DNA of 64,000 nt from Kribbella soli (GCF_004331345.1 NZ_SJJZ01000007.1:1-64000); one strand, 5' to 3'; shown: positions 1 through 8,887, numbered from the stretch's first letter. A program made the numbers and translations. Notes: generated from the letters alone by a model not told the origin.

Positions 1-527
1 TGGCGTCGCAGGAGAAGTACACCGGGGACGCGTTCGTGGACGGTACGGCGGCGATGGCCGTGGTCGGTCCGTGGGCGATCGCGACGTACAAGGGCAAGGT
101 CGACTGGGGCGTCGTACCGGTGCCGACGTCGTCCGGTAAGGACCCTTCGGAGATCCATACCTTCAGTGATGCGAAGAACGTCGCGATGTACTCCGCGTGC
201 AAGAGCCGCGGGACCGCGGGGGACGTGCTGAAGTTCGCGACCAGCAAGGAACAGGACGGAAAGTTCCTGGCCGCGACCGGACAGATGCCGCTGCGCAAGG
301 ACGTCGCGTCGACGTACGCCGACTACTTCGCCAAGAACCCCGACTACCAGACGTTCGCGGACCAAGCCGCGCGGACAACTGACGTGCCCAATGTGCCGAA
401 CTCGATCACGATCTGGCAGACCTTCCGGGACGCCTACTCCAAGTCCGTGATCTTCGGTCGGCAGGACCCGGGCTCAGCCCTCGACGGCGCCGCCCGGACG
501 ATCGATGATCTCGCTTCGCAGCCATGA
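1..527 (+). CDS. sugar ABC transporter substrate-binding protein (5' partial)
   Basis: This is the C-terminal part of an extracellular solute-binding protein (family 1, MalE/UgpB type); the frame is open to the window edge, so the start, signal peptide and lipobox lie outside. The visible part contains the stretch 'AAMAVVGPWAIATY', typical of the region of sugar-binding proteins where the bound protein is described as failing or passing its own turn, and a 'GQMPLRKD' segment typical of the ligand-binding cleft of this family. It overlaps the next permease gene by 4 nt (ATGA), so it is the first visible gene of a sugar importer operon. The downstream GH130 phosphorylase suggests a beta-mannoside or related oligosaccharide as substrate, which is inference. 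Confidence 0.85.
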   Translation, partial: ASQEKYTGDAFVDGTAAMAVVGPWAIATYKGKVDWGVVPVPTSSGKDPSEIHTFSDAKNVAMYSACKSRGTAGDVLKFATSKEQDGKFLAATGQMPLRKDVASTYADYFAKNPDYQTFADQAARTTDVPNVPNSITIWQTFRDAYSKSVIFGRQDPGSALDGAARTIDDLASQP

Positions 528-1489
528 GTCTGATGATCAGAACCGCGGCCGGCAGGAGGTCTGTCGGTAGGACCGCGCGTGGCGGGCATCCCGTCAGAAG
601 ATCCCTGCTCGACCGAATCCTCGGCAACCAACCGATCGGTACTGCATTCGTCACCCCGTATCTCGCCTTCCTTGCGGCGATCTTCGCCTATCCGCTCGGC
701 TTCGCGGTGTACATGTCGTTCCACGACTACTTCTTCGCGGCGCCGGGAGCGATCGTGGAGCGGCCGTTCGTGGGCTTCGAGAATTACACGGCGGTGCTGG
801 CGGATCCGGCGGTACGGCGGGCGTTCGGAAACGTTCTGGTGTTTCTGGTGATCAATGTTCCGCTGACCGTCGTGCTGTCGCTGCTGCTGGCGAACGCGCT
901 GAACGCGGCGATCCGGTGGCGGACGTTCTTCCGGGTCAGCTACTACGTGCCCTATGTCGCGGCGAGTGTCGCCGTGGTCGGGGTGTGGCTGTTCCTGTTC
1001 AACTCGAACGGACTGGTGAACTCCGTCCTCGGTCCGCTCGCGCCGGATCCGTCCTGGCTGGTGAATACGTCGCTGGCCATGCCGACGGTTGCCGTCTACG
1101 TCACCTGGAAGCAGCTCGGCTTCTTCATCCTGCTCTACCTGGCTGCGCTGCAGAATGTCTCGAAGGATCTGTACGAGGCGGCGTCGGTGGACGGTGCAGG
1201 GCGATGGAAGTCCTTCTGGAATGTCACTGTTCCCGGGGTGCGGCCCGCCAGCACCCTGGTGGTTCTCCTGGCGACTGTAACCGGCGCGAACCTCTTCACC
1301 GAGCCCTATCTGCTCACCGGTGGCGGCGGCCCTGACGGAGCGTCCGCGTCGCCGGTACTGGTGATGTACCAGCGCGGCATCGAGCAGGGCAACCCGGACG
1401 CCGGCTCGGCGATCGGCGTACTGCTCGTCATCGGAGTGCTCTTGCTCGCATTGGTCGAACGGCGTTTCGTAGGGAGGGAGGAGTCGTGA
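524..1489 (+). CDS. sugar ABC transporter permease (MalF/UgpA-like)
   Basis: A 321-residue inner-membrane permease of a carbohydrate ABC importer. About six hydrophobic segments are visible, beginning near residue 40 ('FVTPYLAFLAAIFAYPLGFAV'-like segment). The cytoplasmic EAA loop that docks on the ATPase is present as 'EAASVDGAGRWKSFWNVTVPGV' near residues 215-240. The start overlaps the binding-protein stop (ATGA), and the end overlaps the next permease by 4 nt, which indicates translational coupling. No ATPase gene is present in the visible operon; many actinobacterial sugar importers share one MsiK-type ATPase encoded elsewhere. Confidence 0.9.
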   Translation: MSLMIRTAAGRRSVGRTARGGHPVRRSLLDRILGNQPIGTAFVTPYLAFLAAIFAYPLGFAVYMSFHDYFFAAPGAIVERPFVGFENYTAVLADPAVRRAFGNVLVFLVINVPLTVVLSLLLANALNAAIRWRTFFRVSYYVPYVAASVAVVGVWLFLFNSNGLVNSVLGPLAPDPSWLVNTSLAMPTVAVYVTWKQLGFFILLYLAALQNVSKDLYEAASVDGAGRWKSFWNVTVPGVRPASTLVVLLATVTGANLFTEPYLLTGGGGPDGASASPVLVMYQRGIEQGNPDAGSAIGVLLVIGVLLLALVERRFVGREES

Positions 1490-2304
1490 AGCTCAAGTTC
1501 GTCGGATTGCTGATCGGGGCCTTCGTCTTCCTGTTTCCCTTCTACTACATGCTGATCGGCTCGCTGCAGGCCGAGCCGGACCCATCGGTCGGCGGAGCGT
1601 TTCCGTCGCCGGGGAACCTGACCGGCCGCAACTACGGCGAGATCGACGCCGCGATCAACCTGGGCAGATCCCTGCTGAATTCGGGGATCTTCACCGGCGG
1701 GGTCATCCTCGGGACGCTCGTCTTCGGCGTACTCGCGGGCTACGCGTTGGCCCGGCTGCAGTTCCGCGGGCGGGGTGCGGTGTTCGGCCTGATGGTGCTG
1801 GTGCAAGTGATCCCGTTCCAGCTGCTGACCATCCCGCTGTACGTGCTGATTGTGCGCAGCTACGGACTGGCGGACTCGTACCTCGGAATGATCGCACCGT
1901 TCGCCATCAACTCCACTGCGGTGTTCGTCTTCCGCCAGTACTTCTTGCAACTCCCGCAGGAGCTGTTCGACGCAGCCCGGATCGACGGCGCGAACGAACT
2001 GAACATCCTCTGGCGGGTGGCGCTGCCCTTGGTCAGACCCGCCCTGCTGACCGGGGTGCTGATCACCTTCATCGGTCCGTGGAACGAGTTTCTGTGGCCG
2101 TTCCTGATCACCAAACAGCACGACCTGCAGCCTCTCGCCGTGTCCCTGTCGAACTATCTGACCACCGTGTCCGCACGGGCAGCCAACCCGTTCGGCGCGG
2201 TCCTCGCTGGGGCCTGCGTGCTGGCCGCACCCGCTGTAGGGCTGTTCGCAATCTTCCAGCGCCGCTTCATCTCCCAGGGCATCGAGTCAGGGATCAAGGG
2301 CTGA
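1486..2304 (+). CDS. sugar ABC transporter permease (MalG/UgpE-like)
   Basis: A 272-residue second permease of the same importer. It starts with a GTG that overlaps the previous stop, preceded by an AGGGAGGGAGGAG-like ribosome site. Six membrane segments are visible; the EAA loop is 'DAARIDGANELNILWRVALPL' (shortened here) near residues 160-185. The C terminus 'RRFISQGIESGIKG' closely matches the usual end of MalG-type permeases ('GLTAGAVKG'-like). It forms the heterodimeric membrane channel with the preceding permease. Confidence 0.9.
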   Translation: MKLKFVGLLIGAFVFLFPFYYMLIGSLQAEPDPSVGGAFPSPGNLTGRNYGEIDAAINLGRSLLNSGIFTGGVILGTLVFGVLAGYALARLQFRGRGAVFGLMVLVQVIPFQLLTIPLYVLIVRSYGLADSYLGMIAPFAINSTAVFVFRQYFLQLPQELFDAARIDGANELNILWRVALPLVRPALLTGVLITFIGPWNEFLWPFLITKQHDLQPLAVSLSNYLTTVSARAANPFGAVLAGACVLAAPAVGLFAIFQRRFISQGIESGIKG

Positions 2305-2328
2305 CCATCCGAGAAAGGCTTTGCTGCT

Positions 2329-3387
2329 GTGACCATTTCCTACACGCTGACCCGTGTCGGCGTCCTGATGACGCCCGAACCCGGCAACGATCTGGAGATC
2401 GAAGGCGTGCTCAATCCGGCCACCGGCCATACGCCGGACGGCGCTCTGTATCTGCTCCCCCGGCTGGTTGCTGCCGGCAACGTCTCCCGGGTCGGGCTGG
2501 CGAAAGTCGAGCTCACTGATGGTGTACCGACCGGTGTCTCCCGCGAGGGAATCGCGCTCGCTCCCGACAAGGGCTGGGAGCGCGGCCTGAACAACGCCGG
2601 GGTCGAGGATCCACGAGTTACCTGGATCCCGTCGCAGGGCAGGCACGTGATGACGTATGTCGCGTTCGGACCGCTCGGGCCGAAGCCGGCACTCGCGGTG
2701 TCGTCGGACCTGCTGAGCTGGGAGCGGCTGGGGCCGCTGCACTTCGAGTACCAGCCTTCGTTGGATACCGACTTGAACCTGTTTCCGAACAAGGACGCGG
2801 TGTTCTTCCCCGAGCCGGTGCCCGGGCCGGACGGCGAGCCGTCGTACGCGATGCTGCACCGGCCGATGTGGGACCTCGGCTGGTTCCGCGAGGGCGAGGG
2901 CGTCCATCTGCCGGCCGATGTCACCGATGGCCGGCCGGGAATCTGGGTGTCGTTCGCACCGGTCGCTGACGTCGAGCGTGATGTGCGGAACCTGGTGCAT
3001 CTGCGTAATCACCGGCTGGTGGCGATGCCGGAGTACCCGTTCGAGGAACTGAAGATCGGGGCCGGTCCCCCGCCGCTGCGGGTTCCGGAGGGGTGGCTGG
3101 TGATCCATCACGGAGTCACCGGTGAGCAGCCAGAAGGGTTCGACCCGACGACCCAGCAGGTCATCTACGCGGCCGGGGCGTTACTACTGGACGCCTCCGA
3201 TGTGACCAAGGTCCTCGACCGCACCGCAGAGCCGATCCTTGTGCCGGAAACTGACGACGAACGGATCGGTACGGTCGGCAACGTGGTGTTCCCGACGGCC
3301 ATCGAGCAGGTCGGCGACGTGCACTACGTGTTCTACGGCATGGCCGACTCCAAGATCGGCGTTGCCAGGCTGGACCGGTCCTCATGA
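2329..3387 (+). CDS. GH130 family glycoside phosphorylase
   Basis: A 352-residue cytoplasmic protein of glycoside hydrolase family 130, whose characterised members phosphorolyse beta-mannosides to alpha-mannose 1-phosphate. Family-like features include 'NNAGVEDPRVTWI' near residue 86 (the N-x-G-x-EDPR signature of the five-bladed propeller core), 'FPNKDAVFFPE' near 150 and 'LHRPMW' near 179. The GTG start is preceded by a GAGAAAGG ribosome site at about 2311. It lies 24 nt after the permease gene and overlaps the phosphomannomutase start by 4 nt. A mutase directly downstream that can process Man-1-P supports mannoside phosphorolysis; the exact disaccharide cannot be read from sequence. Confidence 0.88.
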   Translation: MTISYTLTRVGVLMTPEPGNDLEIEGVLNPATGHTPDGALYLLPRLVAAGNVSRVGLAKVELTDGVPTGVSREGIALAPDKGWERGLNNAGVEDPRVTWIPSQGRHVMTYVAFGPLGPKPALAVSSDLLSWERLGPLHFEYQPSLDTDLNLFPNKDAVFFPEPVPGPDGEPSYAMLHRPMWDLGWFREGEGVHLPADVTDGRPGIWVSFAPVADVERDVRNLVHLRNHRLVAMPEYPFEELKIGAGPPPLRVPEGWLVIHHGVTGEQPEGFDPTTQQVIYAAGALLLDASDVTKVLDRTAEPILVPETDDERIGTVGNVVFPTAIEQVGDVHYVFYGMADSKIGVARLDRSS

Positions 3388-4738
3388 GCGCCATGCGAGA
3401 CCTCACAAGCCTGATCAGGGCGTACGACATCCGCGGCATCGTGCCGGACCAACTCGACGCCGACTGGCGTACCAGATCGGCGCCGCGTTCGCACACCTGA
3501 GTCGTGCGGACCTGATCGCGGTCGGACACGACATGCGAGTGTCGTCACCCGAACTGGCCGAGGCCTTCGCGGCTGGCGTCAACAGCCGCGGTATCGACGT
3601 ACTCGCAATCGGGCTGGCCTCCACCGAGCTGCTGTACTTCGCCTCCGGGTCACGTGATGTTCCCGGCGCAATGATCACCGCCAGTCACAACCCACCTGCC
3701 TACAACGGCATCAAACTCTGCCGCGCCGGCGCGAGACCTGTCGGGCAGGACAACGGCCTCGCCGAGATCAGGATCCTGCTGACGACCGGACTGCCTACGT
3801 ACCACGGCCCGGCCGGAACCTCGCAGTCCGAGGACTTGTTACCTTCGTACGCCAAGTACCTCCACAGCCTCGTCAGTCTCGCCGGCAGCCGCCGGTTGAA
3901 GGTCGTGGTCGATGCCGGCAACGGCATGGCCGGACACACAGCACCCGTCGTACTCGACGATCCCGCCCTCGAGATCGTGCCTCTCTACTTCGATCTCGAC
4001 GGCACCTTCCCCAATCACGAGGCCAACCCGCTGAATCCGGCCAACTTGGTCGACCTGCGCGCTGCGGTCCGACTGCACGACGCCGATATCGGCCTCGCGT
4101 TCGACGGTGACGCCGATCGGTGCTTCTTCGTCGATGAGAACGGCGACACCGTCTCTCCCAACAACGTCATCAGCCTCATCGCCGCGCGAGAACTCGCCCG
4201 GCACCCCGGCTCCGCGATCGTCTACAACGTCGTCTCCAGCAAAGCTGTCGCCGAGCAGATCACCGAGCGCGGTGGCACACCCGTGCGCAGCCGAGTCGGG
4301 CACTCGTTCATCAAGCAGGAAATGGCCAACCACGACGCCGTATTTGGGGGGGAACACTCCGGCCACTACTACTTCCGCCGGTTCTGGCGCGCCGATAGCG
4401 GCATGCTGGCCGCGCTGCACGTGCTCGTCGCCGTGGGAGAAACCGATCAGCCGCTGTCGGTGCTAGCTGCCCAGTTCTCCCGATACGCCGACAGTGGCGA
4501 GATCAACCGCACTGTCGCCGATGTCCCTGCCGTTCTGGACCGAGTCGAAGCGCACTACACAGCGCGCGGCGCGACCGCAGACCGACTGGACGGCTTGACG
4601 ATTACCGTGCCCGAGGGAGCGTGGTTCAATCTGCGCCCCTCCAACACCGAACCGTTACTCCGCCTGAACGTCGAGGCAGCGGACCACGGCAGGATGACCC
4701 AACTCCGTCAAGACGTAGTGACCCTCTTGGACCAATGA
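3384..4738 (+). pseudogene. manB: phosphomannomutase/phosphoglucomutase with an apparent 1-nt frameshift
   Basis: An alpha-D-phosphohexomutase, expected to convert mannose 1-phosphate to mannose 6-phosphate. The ATG at 3384 overlaps the GH130 stop and encodes a normal N terminus ending '...VPDQLDAD' (residue 27). The frame then fails: adding one G between 3464 and 3465 gives '...DAD-V-AYQIGAAFAH', the usual continuation, and the rest of the protein follows in the other frame to 4738 (about 451 residues in total). Everything after the break looks intact: phosphoserine loop 'TASHNP' (Ser near 101 in the restored protein), Mg loop 'DGDADR', sugar loop 'GGEHSGHY' and phosphate loop 'RPSNTEPLLR'. 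This is therefore either a very recent mutation or a sequencing/assembly error; otherwise the operon's last step is missing. Confidence 0.85.
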
Positions 4739-4815
4739 GCCGATCAGCGCGACCTACGCGAAAAGGCGTCTGGACGGCACTCGTCGTTCGCCTGGCCTAG
4801 TTCGTCCCCGCGCGC

Positions 4816-4932
4816 TCAGTGCAAGGCAACGGTGAGCAGCAGGACGGATGGCTCCGGGGCTTCGACGTCATGGCATCGCGGCGGTACGGCGACCAGATCA
4901 CCTGGACCGAGCTCCACTGCCGCTCCCGGCAT
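4816..4932 (-). pseudogene. cupin-domain C-terminal remnant
   Basis: On the minus strand a short frame reads 'AAVELGPGDLVAVPPRCHDV' followed by 'EAPEPSVLLLTVALH' and a stop at 4816. The G-x-GDLV-x-VP-P pattern is the second half of a cupin barrel. The expected first half (the HxH metal motif) cannot be followed in the same frame; only a loose 'NHTHP' appears further upstream before the similarity is lost. I infer a decayed gene; it might instead be chance similarity in GC-rich DNA. Confidence 0.35.
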
Positions 4933-5212
4933 CTCAACGGACTCGCGAGAGTGACGAGTCCAGCTCAGCCGTCGAGCTGGATGCGTGTGGTTCAGGTGCG
5001 TGTTCGTCCTCGGACACGCACATTAACCACGCCGTCGACCGATGCATGAGCGCCTCGTCGCCAATCTGCACCACTTGATGAGGTATCAGCGAAGCCAGAC
5101 GGCTGACCACTGACCGACAGTCCGCGGAGCTAGCCCGGGCACAGGCCGGAGCGCCTTCTCGGCATGAGGTCGTGGGGTTCAGGCGCTTGGTTATGCGTGG
5201 TTGCCTTCATAG

Positions 5213-5400
5213 GCGCGTCAGATCAGGCAGCCCACGGGGCGTCCAGACCCAGGCTTCATTCTCCGGCTGTACACCCACATGCTTCCGTCCTCGCACGAGC
5301 GGGCGCGGAAGGCGGTGGACGCCCGACTGGCCCGCCTCTTCTCCACTTTCTGTCACGGAACACGCCGCCGACCGCTCCCCCACTGCACCTTGGGAGCCCG
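5213..5400 (+). pseudogene. tyrosine recombinase (integrase) C-terminal remnant
   Basis: The plus-strand frame through 5240-5345 reads 'PDPGFILRLYTHMLPSS' followed by 'HERARKAVDARLARLF'. This matches the C-terminal end of phage/AICE-type integrases of actinobacteria, in which the nucleophilic tyrosine sits in a 'TLRxYTHxxPSS' context (here the TAC at 5270-5272). A TAG at 5210 closes the frame upstream and the R-H-R part of the catalytic domain is absent, so only about 35 recognisable residues remain. It points to an integrative element that once sat here. The assignment rests on motif recognition only. Confidence 0.5.
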
Positions 5401-5453
5401 ACGGCGGAATCTATCCATATGGGCCTGGAATCAGTCTCTGACCTGCGGAAACG

Positions 5454-6794
5454 TCAGCGGATCCGCATGCCTGAGATGGCTCGGGCGATGACCAAACGCT
5501 GGATTTCGGAGGTGCCTTCGAAGATGGTGTAGATCTTGGCGTCTCGGTGCATTCGTTCTACTGGGTATTCGCGGGTGTAGCCGTTGCCGCCGAGAATCTG
5601 GATGGCTTCTTCGGTTACCTTGACGGCTACTTCGCCGGCCTTCAACTTCGCCATGGAGCCTTCGCCGTGGCGGTAGTCGGGGGTTTCGCCGCGCATGAGG
5701 GCGGCGGACATGTTGGCGGCTCGCCAGACCAGCAAGCGGGCGGCGTCGATCTCCATGGCCATGTCGGCGAGTTTGAAGGCGATGCCCTGGTTGTCGATGA
5801 TCGGGCGGCCGAACTGTTCGCGGGTCTTGGCGTAGTCGAGGGCTACCTCGTAGGCGGCGCGGGCGATGCCGATGGCTTGGGCGCCGACGATGTGGCGGGT
5901 CATTTCGAAGGTGGCCATCGAGGCGTTGCGGCCGGCCGAGCCCGAGCCGGCAGTCCCGTTAGAGGCGGCGGTGCGGGATTCGTGGGCTCGGGCTATGCGG
6001 GCGTCTAGCTTTTCCTTGCCGCCGAGGACGTTTTCGGCGGGGATGCGGACGTTGTCGAAGAAGACGTCGGCGGTGTGGGAGGCGCGGAGGCCGTGCTTGC
6101 GGAGCTTGGTGCCCTGCTCCAGGCCGCGGACCTCCGACTTCGGTACGACGAACGCAGCCTGGCCCTTCGTACCGAGCGACGGGTCGACGGTCGCGACGAC
6201 GACGTGGATGTCAGCGATACCGCCGTTCGTCGCCCACGCCTTCTGCCCGTTGATGACCCACTCGGAGGTCCGCTCGTCGAAGACAGCGCGCGTACGGATC
6301 GCGGACACATCGGACCCCGCACCGGGTTCGGACGAGCAGAACGCGGCCACGCGTACGTCGTCCGGCGTGCCGTAGCACCGCGCCATCCACTGGCTCCACT
6401 GCTCGGGCGTACCGTTCGAGAAGATCGCGGACGACGCGAGACCGGTCCCCTTCAGCGACATCGCGATGCCGGCGTCGCCCCAGAACAGCTCCTCGTGGAC
6501 CAGTGGCATCAGCAGGCCGGTCGGGTCGACGAACAGGTTGATGTTCATGTCGAGGCCGTAGATACCGACCTTGGCCGCTTCCTGGATGATCGGCCAGGGG
6601 GCTTGCTCGCGTTCGTCCCATTCGGCCGCAGCGGGCCGGATGACGTCGGCGGCGAACGTGTGCGCCCAGTCCCGGATCTCGCGCTGGTCGTCGTTGATCG
6701 CCAGCGAGAAGGTGCTCCAGTCCGGCTTCGAGCGCTCGGCGCCGAGTTCGCCGGCCAGAGACATCACGTCTGCGGACACCACAGGGTCGCTCAT
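5454..6794 (-). CDS. acyl-CoA dehydrogenase family protein
   Basis: A 446-residue FAD-dependent acyl-CoA dehydrogenase. Domain order is the usual one: helical N-terminal domain (about 30-150), beta domain with the FAD/substrate motif 'CSSEPGAGSDVSAIRT' near 155-170 and 'GQKAWATNGG' near 188, and the C-terminal helical domain with 'REQFGRPI' near 340. The catalytic base is the Glu of 'YTIFEGTSEIQ' (Glu426), the position used by short- and medium-chain enzymes. The start is supported by a GAGGAC ribosome site. It is divergent from the TetR-fadA-fabG-MaoC operon, and both promoters share the 84-bp gap. The chain length of its substrate cannot be told. Confidence 0.93.
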   Translation of the reverse strand: MSDPVVSADVMSLAGELGAERSKPDWSTFSLAINDDQREIRDWAHTFAADVIRPAAAEWDEREQAPWPIIQEAAKVGIYGLDMNINLFVDPTGLLMPLVHEELFWGDAGIAMSLKGTGLASSAIFSNGTPEQWSQWMARCYGTPDDVRVAAFCSSEPGAGSDVSAIRTRAVFDERTSEWVINGQKAWATNGGIADIHVVVATVDPSLGTKGQAAFVVPKSEVRGLEQGTKLRKHGLRASHTADVFFDNVRIPAENVLGGKEKLDARIARAHESRTAASNGTAGSGSAGRNASMATFEMTRHIVGAQAIGIARAAYEVALDYAKTREQFGRPIIDNQGIAFKLADMAMEIDAARLLVWRAANMSAALMRGETPDYRHGEGSMAKLKAGEVAVKVTEEAIQILGGNGYTREYPVERMHRDAKIYTIFEGTSEIQRLVIARAISGMRIR

Positions 6795-6817
6795 CAGGTC
6801 CTCACAAATGCGGGGAT

Positions 6818-6835
6818 GTTACCGACGAGTGTAAC
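6818..6835. promoter_or_regulatory. inverted repeat GTTAC-N8-GTAAC, candidate TetR operator
   Basis: A perfect 5-bp inverted repeat with an 8-nt spacer lies in the divergent gap between the acyl-CoA dehydrogenase and TetR genes. On the minus strand it includes TAACAT, a plausible -10 element for the dehydrogenase gene. The position fits an operator through which the adjacent TetR protein controls both directions; this is inference. Confidence 0.5.
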
Positions 6836-6841
6836 TGTCGT

Positions 6842-6872
6842 TTGCACCAAGAGGTACCACTGTGGCTAAGAT
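6842..6872 (+). promoter_or_regulatory. promoter of the TetR-fadA-fabG-MaoC operon, probably leaderless
   Basis: TTGCAC (6842-6847) and TAAGAT (6867-6872) are separated by 19 nt. The -10 hexamer ends exactly 6 nt before the ATG at 6879, so transcription should begin at or next to the start codon. Confidence 0.5.
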
Positions 6873-6878
6873 CGATTC

Positions 6879-7613
6879 ATGAGCTCCGCGCTGCTCGCGA
6901 TCGGACGCCGCCGCACCACGGCGGAGCGTCGTCGCGACCGCGAGCGGGACATCATCCGCGCCACCCGCGAGATCTTCGACGAGCGCGGCACGATCGACGC
7001 CCAGATCGACGATATCGCCAAGCGGGTCGGGATCAACAAGGCCCTGATCTACCGGCACTTCGCCGGCAAGGAAGAACTGTTCGCGCTCACCCTGGTCGAC
7101 TACCTCGGCGAGCTGGACAGTCAGCTCGAGGCAGTCGACAATCCGCGCCGGGCGCCGCTCAACCGGTTGAAGGCGCTGAGTGAGACGTTCGTCGATTTCT
7201 GCCTCACCTACCCCGCCTTCACCGACTGCGCTATGAGCCTGCTCCGAAGGACCGGCGAACAGTTGTTCGGCGAGATCACCGAGCCGGTGATGGTCAAACT
7301 AGGTACGGCGATGGCCGCGCCGCTGGACCGCATCGCGGTGATCCTCAAAGCCGGCCAGCGTGCGGGCGTGTTCGACGAGGTCGACACGGCGTACCTGGCG
7401 AACCATCTCTACACGCAGACGCTCGGATCGTTGCACATGGCAAGGGTCGGGCTGATCGTGTCGGGCAGCCAACCGGGGCACCCGGTGGTGCATCATGCCG
7501 ATGTCGGCACCGTCCGGTCGACCGCGATCACCGCGACACTCGCCACCGCGGTGGGACAGAAAGCCCTGACAACCAAGAAGACCCGCTCCGCTAGAGCAGG
7601 AGACATATCGTGA
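6879..7613 (+). CDS. TetR family transcriptional regulator
   Basis: A 244-residue regulator with a typical N-terminal TetR helix-turn-helix ('IDDIAKRVGINKALIYRHFAGKEELF', split here as a known pattern, residues about 45-72) and a helical ligand domain. There is no Shine-Dalgarno sequence; a TAAGAT hexamer 6 nt upstream suggests a leaderless start at 6879. Its stop overlaps the GTG of the thiolase gene by 4 nt, so it is the first gene of the beta-oxidation operon and is probably self-regulated, responding to an acyl-CoA or fatty acid. Confidence 0.92.
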   Translation: MSSALLAIGRRRTTAERRRDRERDIIRATREIFDERGTIDAQIDDIAKRVGINKALIYRHFAGKEELFALTLVDYLGELDSQLEAVDNPRRAPLNRLKALSETFVDFCLTYPAFTDCAMSLLRRTGEQLFGEITEPVMVKLGTAMAAPLDRIAVILKAGQRAGVFDEVDTAYLANHLYTQTLGSLHMARVGLIVSGSQPGHPVVHHADVGTVRSTAITATLATAVGQKALTTKKTRSARAGDIS

Positions 7614-8887
7614 CCGAACCGCGCAAGGTGGCCGTGGTCGCCGGCAACCGGATCCCGTTTGCCCGGCAGGACAAGACCTACCGGCACGCCTCCAACTCCG
7701 ACATGCTCACCGCCGCCCTGAACGGTCTCGTCGACCGCACCGGCCTGGGTGGCCAGGAGGTGGGTGAGGTGGTCGCCGGAGCCGTCCTCAAGCATGCCCG
7801 CGACTGGAACATGGTGCGCGAGGTGGTCCTCGGGTCCAAGCTCGCCCCGACCACCCCGGCGTACGACATCCAGCAGGCCTGCGGCACCGGTCTCGAGGCG
7901 GCCATCCTGGTCGGCAACAAGATCGCGCTCGGCCAGATCGACGCGGGTATCGCGGGTGGTGTCGACACCGCCTCCGACGCGCCGCTCGCGGTCAACGACC
8001 GCCTGCGCAACGTCCTGCTCGACCTCAACCGCGCCAAGACGTACCCGGACCGCTTGAAGGTCCTCGCCCGCGTCCGCCCGAAGGACGTCGTACCGGAGAT
8101 CCCGCGCAACGCCGAGCCGCGCACCGGCAAGTCGATGGGCGACCACGCGGCGCTGACTGCGCTCGAGTGGGGTATCACCCGGGAGGCGCAGGACGAGCTC
8201 GCGTACAACTCCCACATCAACCTCGCGAAGTCGTACGACCGCGGTTTCCAGAACGACCTCATCACGCCGTACCTGGGCCTCGAGAAGGACCAGAACCTGC
8301 GCCCCGACACCACGCTCGAGAAGCTCGCCAAGCTCCGGACCGCGTACGGCAAGGGCGAGACCGCGACGATGACGGCCGGTAACTCGACCCCGCTGACCGA
8401 CGGCGCGTCGGCCGTGCTGCTGTCGACCGACGAGTGGGCGCAGGAGCACGGTCTGCGACCGCTCGCCTACCTGACTCACTCGCAGACCGCCGCGGTCGAC
8501 TACGTGAAGGGTGCCGAAGGTCTCCTGATGGCCCCCGCGTACGCCGTACCGCGCATGCTCGCCCGCGCCGGAATCAGCCTCCAGGACTTCGACTACTACG
8601 AGATCCACGAGGCGTTCGCGTCCCAGGTGTTGTCCACCCTGAAGGCGTGGGAGGATCCGATCTTCTGCAAGGAGCGGCTCGGCCTGGACGCGCCGCTCGG
8701 GGAGATCGACCGGGCCAAGCTGAACGTGAACGGCAGCTCGCTCGCCGCGGGTCACCCGTTCGCGGCGACCGGCGGGCGGATCGTCGCCGCGCTGGCCAAG
8801 CAACTGGACGAGAACGGTGGCGGCCGGGGCTTGATCTCGATCTGCGCCGCGGGCGGCCAGGGTGTCGTCGCCATCCTCGAGAAGTAG
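7610..8887 (+). CDS. fadA: acetyl-CoA C-acetyltransferase (thiolase, FadA2-like)
   Basis: A 425-residue thiolase that would cleave 3-ketoacyl-CoA in the last step of beta-oxidation. The nucleophilic Cys91 lies in 'QQACGTGLEAAI'. The other catalytic elements follow in order: 'HEAFA' near 335, 'GHPFAATGGR' near 382 and the second Cys in 'ICAAGGQG' near 413. It starts with GTG overlapping the TetR stop. The order thiolase, FabG4-type reductase and MaoC dehydratase mirrors the mycobacterial fadA2-fabG4-htdX cluster. Confidence 0.93.
   Translation: MTEPRKVAVVAGNRIPFARQDKTYRHASNSDMLTAALNGLVDRTGLGGQEVGEVVAGAVLKHARDWNMVREVVLGSKLAPTTPAYDIQQACGTGLEAAILVGNKIALGQIDAGIAGGVDTASDAPLAVNDRLRNVLLDLNRAKTYPDRLKVLARVRPKDVVPEIPRNAEPRTGKSMGDHAALTALEWGITREAQDELAYNSHINLAKSYDRGFQNDLITPYLGLEKDQNLRPDTTLEKLAKLRTAYGKGETATMTAGNSTPLTDGASAVLLSTDEWAQEHGLRPLAYLTHSQTAAVDYVKGAEGLLMAPAYAVPRMLARAGISLQDFDYYEIHEAFASQVLSTLKAWEDPIFCKERLGLDAPLGEIDRAKLNVNGSSLAAGHPFAATGGRIVAALAKQLDENGGGRGLISICAAGGQGVVAILEK

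Larger units (their letters stand above)
4739..5453. other. 715-bp gene-poor strip with decayed gene fragments
   Basis: Between the mutase gene and the convergent acyl-CoA dehydrogenase gene there is no intact coding frame with credible codon use. It holds two recognisable fragments, listed separately: a cupin C-terminus on the minus strand and a tyrosine-recombinase C-terminus on the plus strand. The remainder (about 4990-5212) shows nothing I can assign. The pattern is that of old, decayed mobile or lost genes. Confidence 0.6.
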
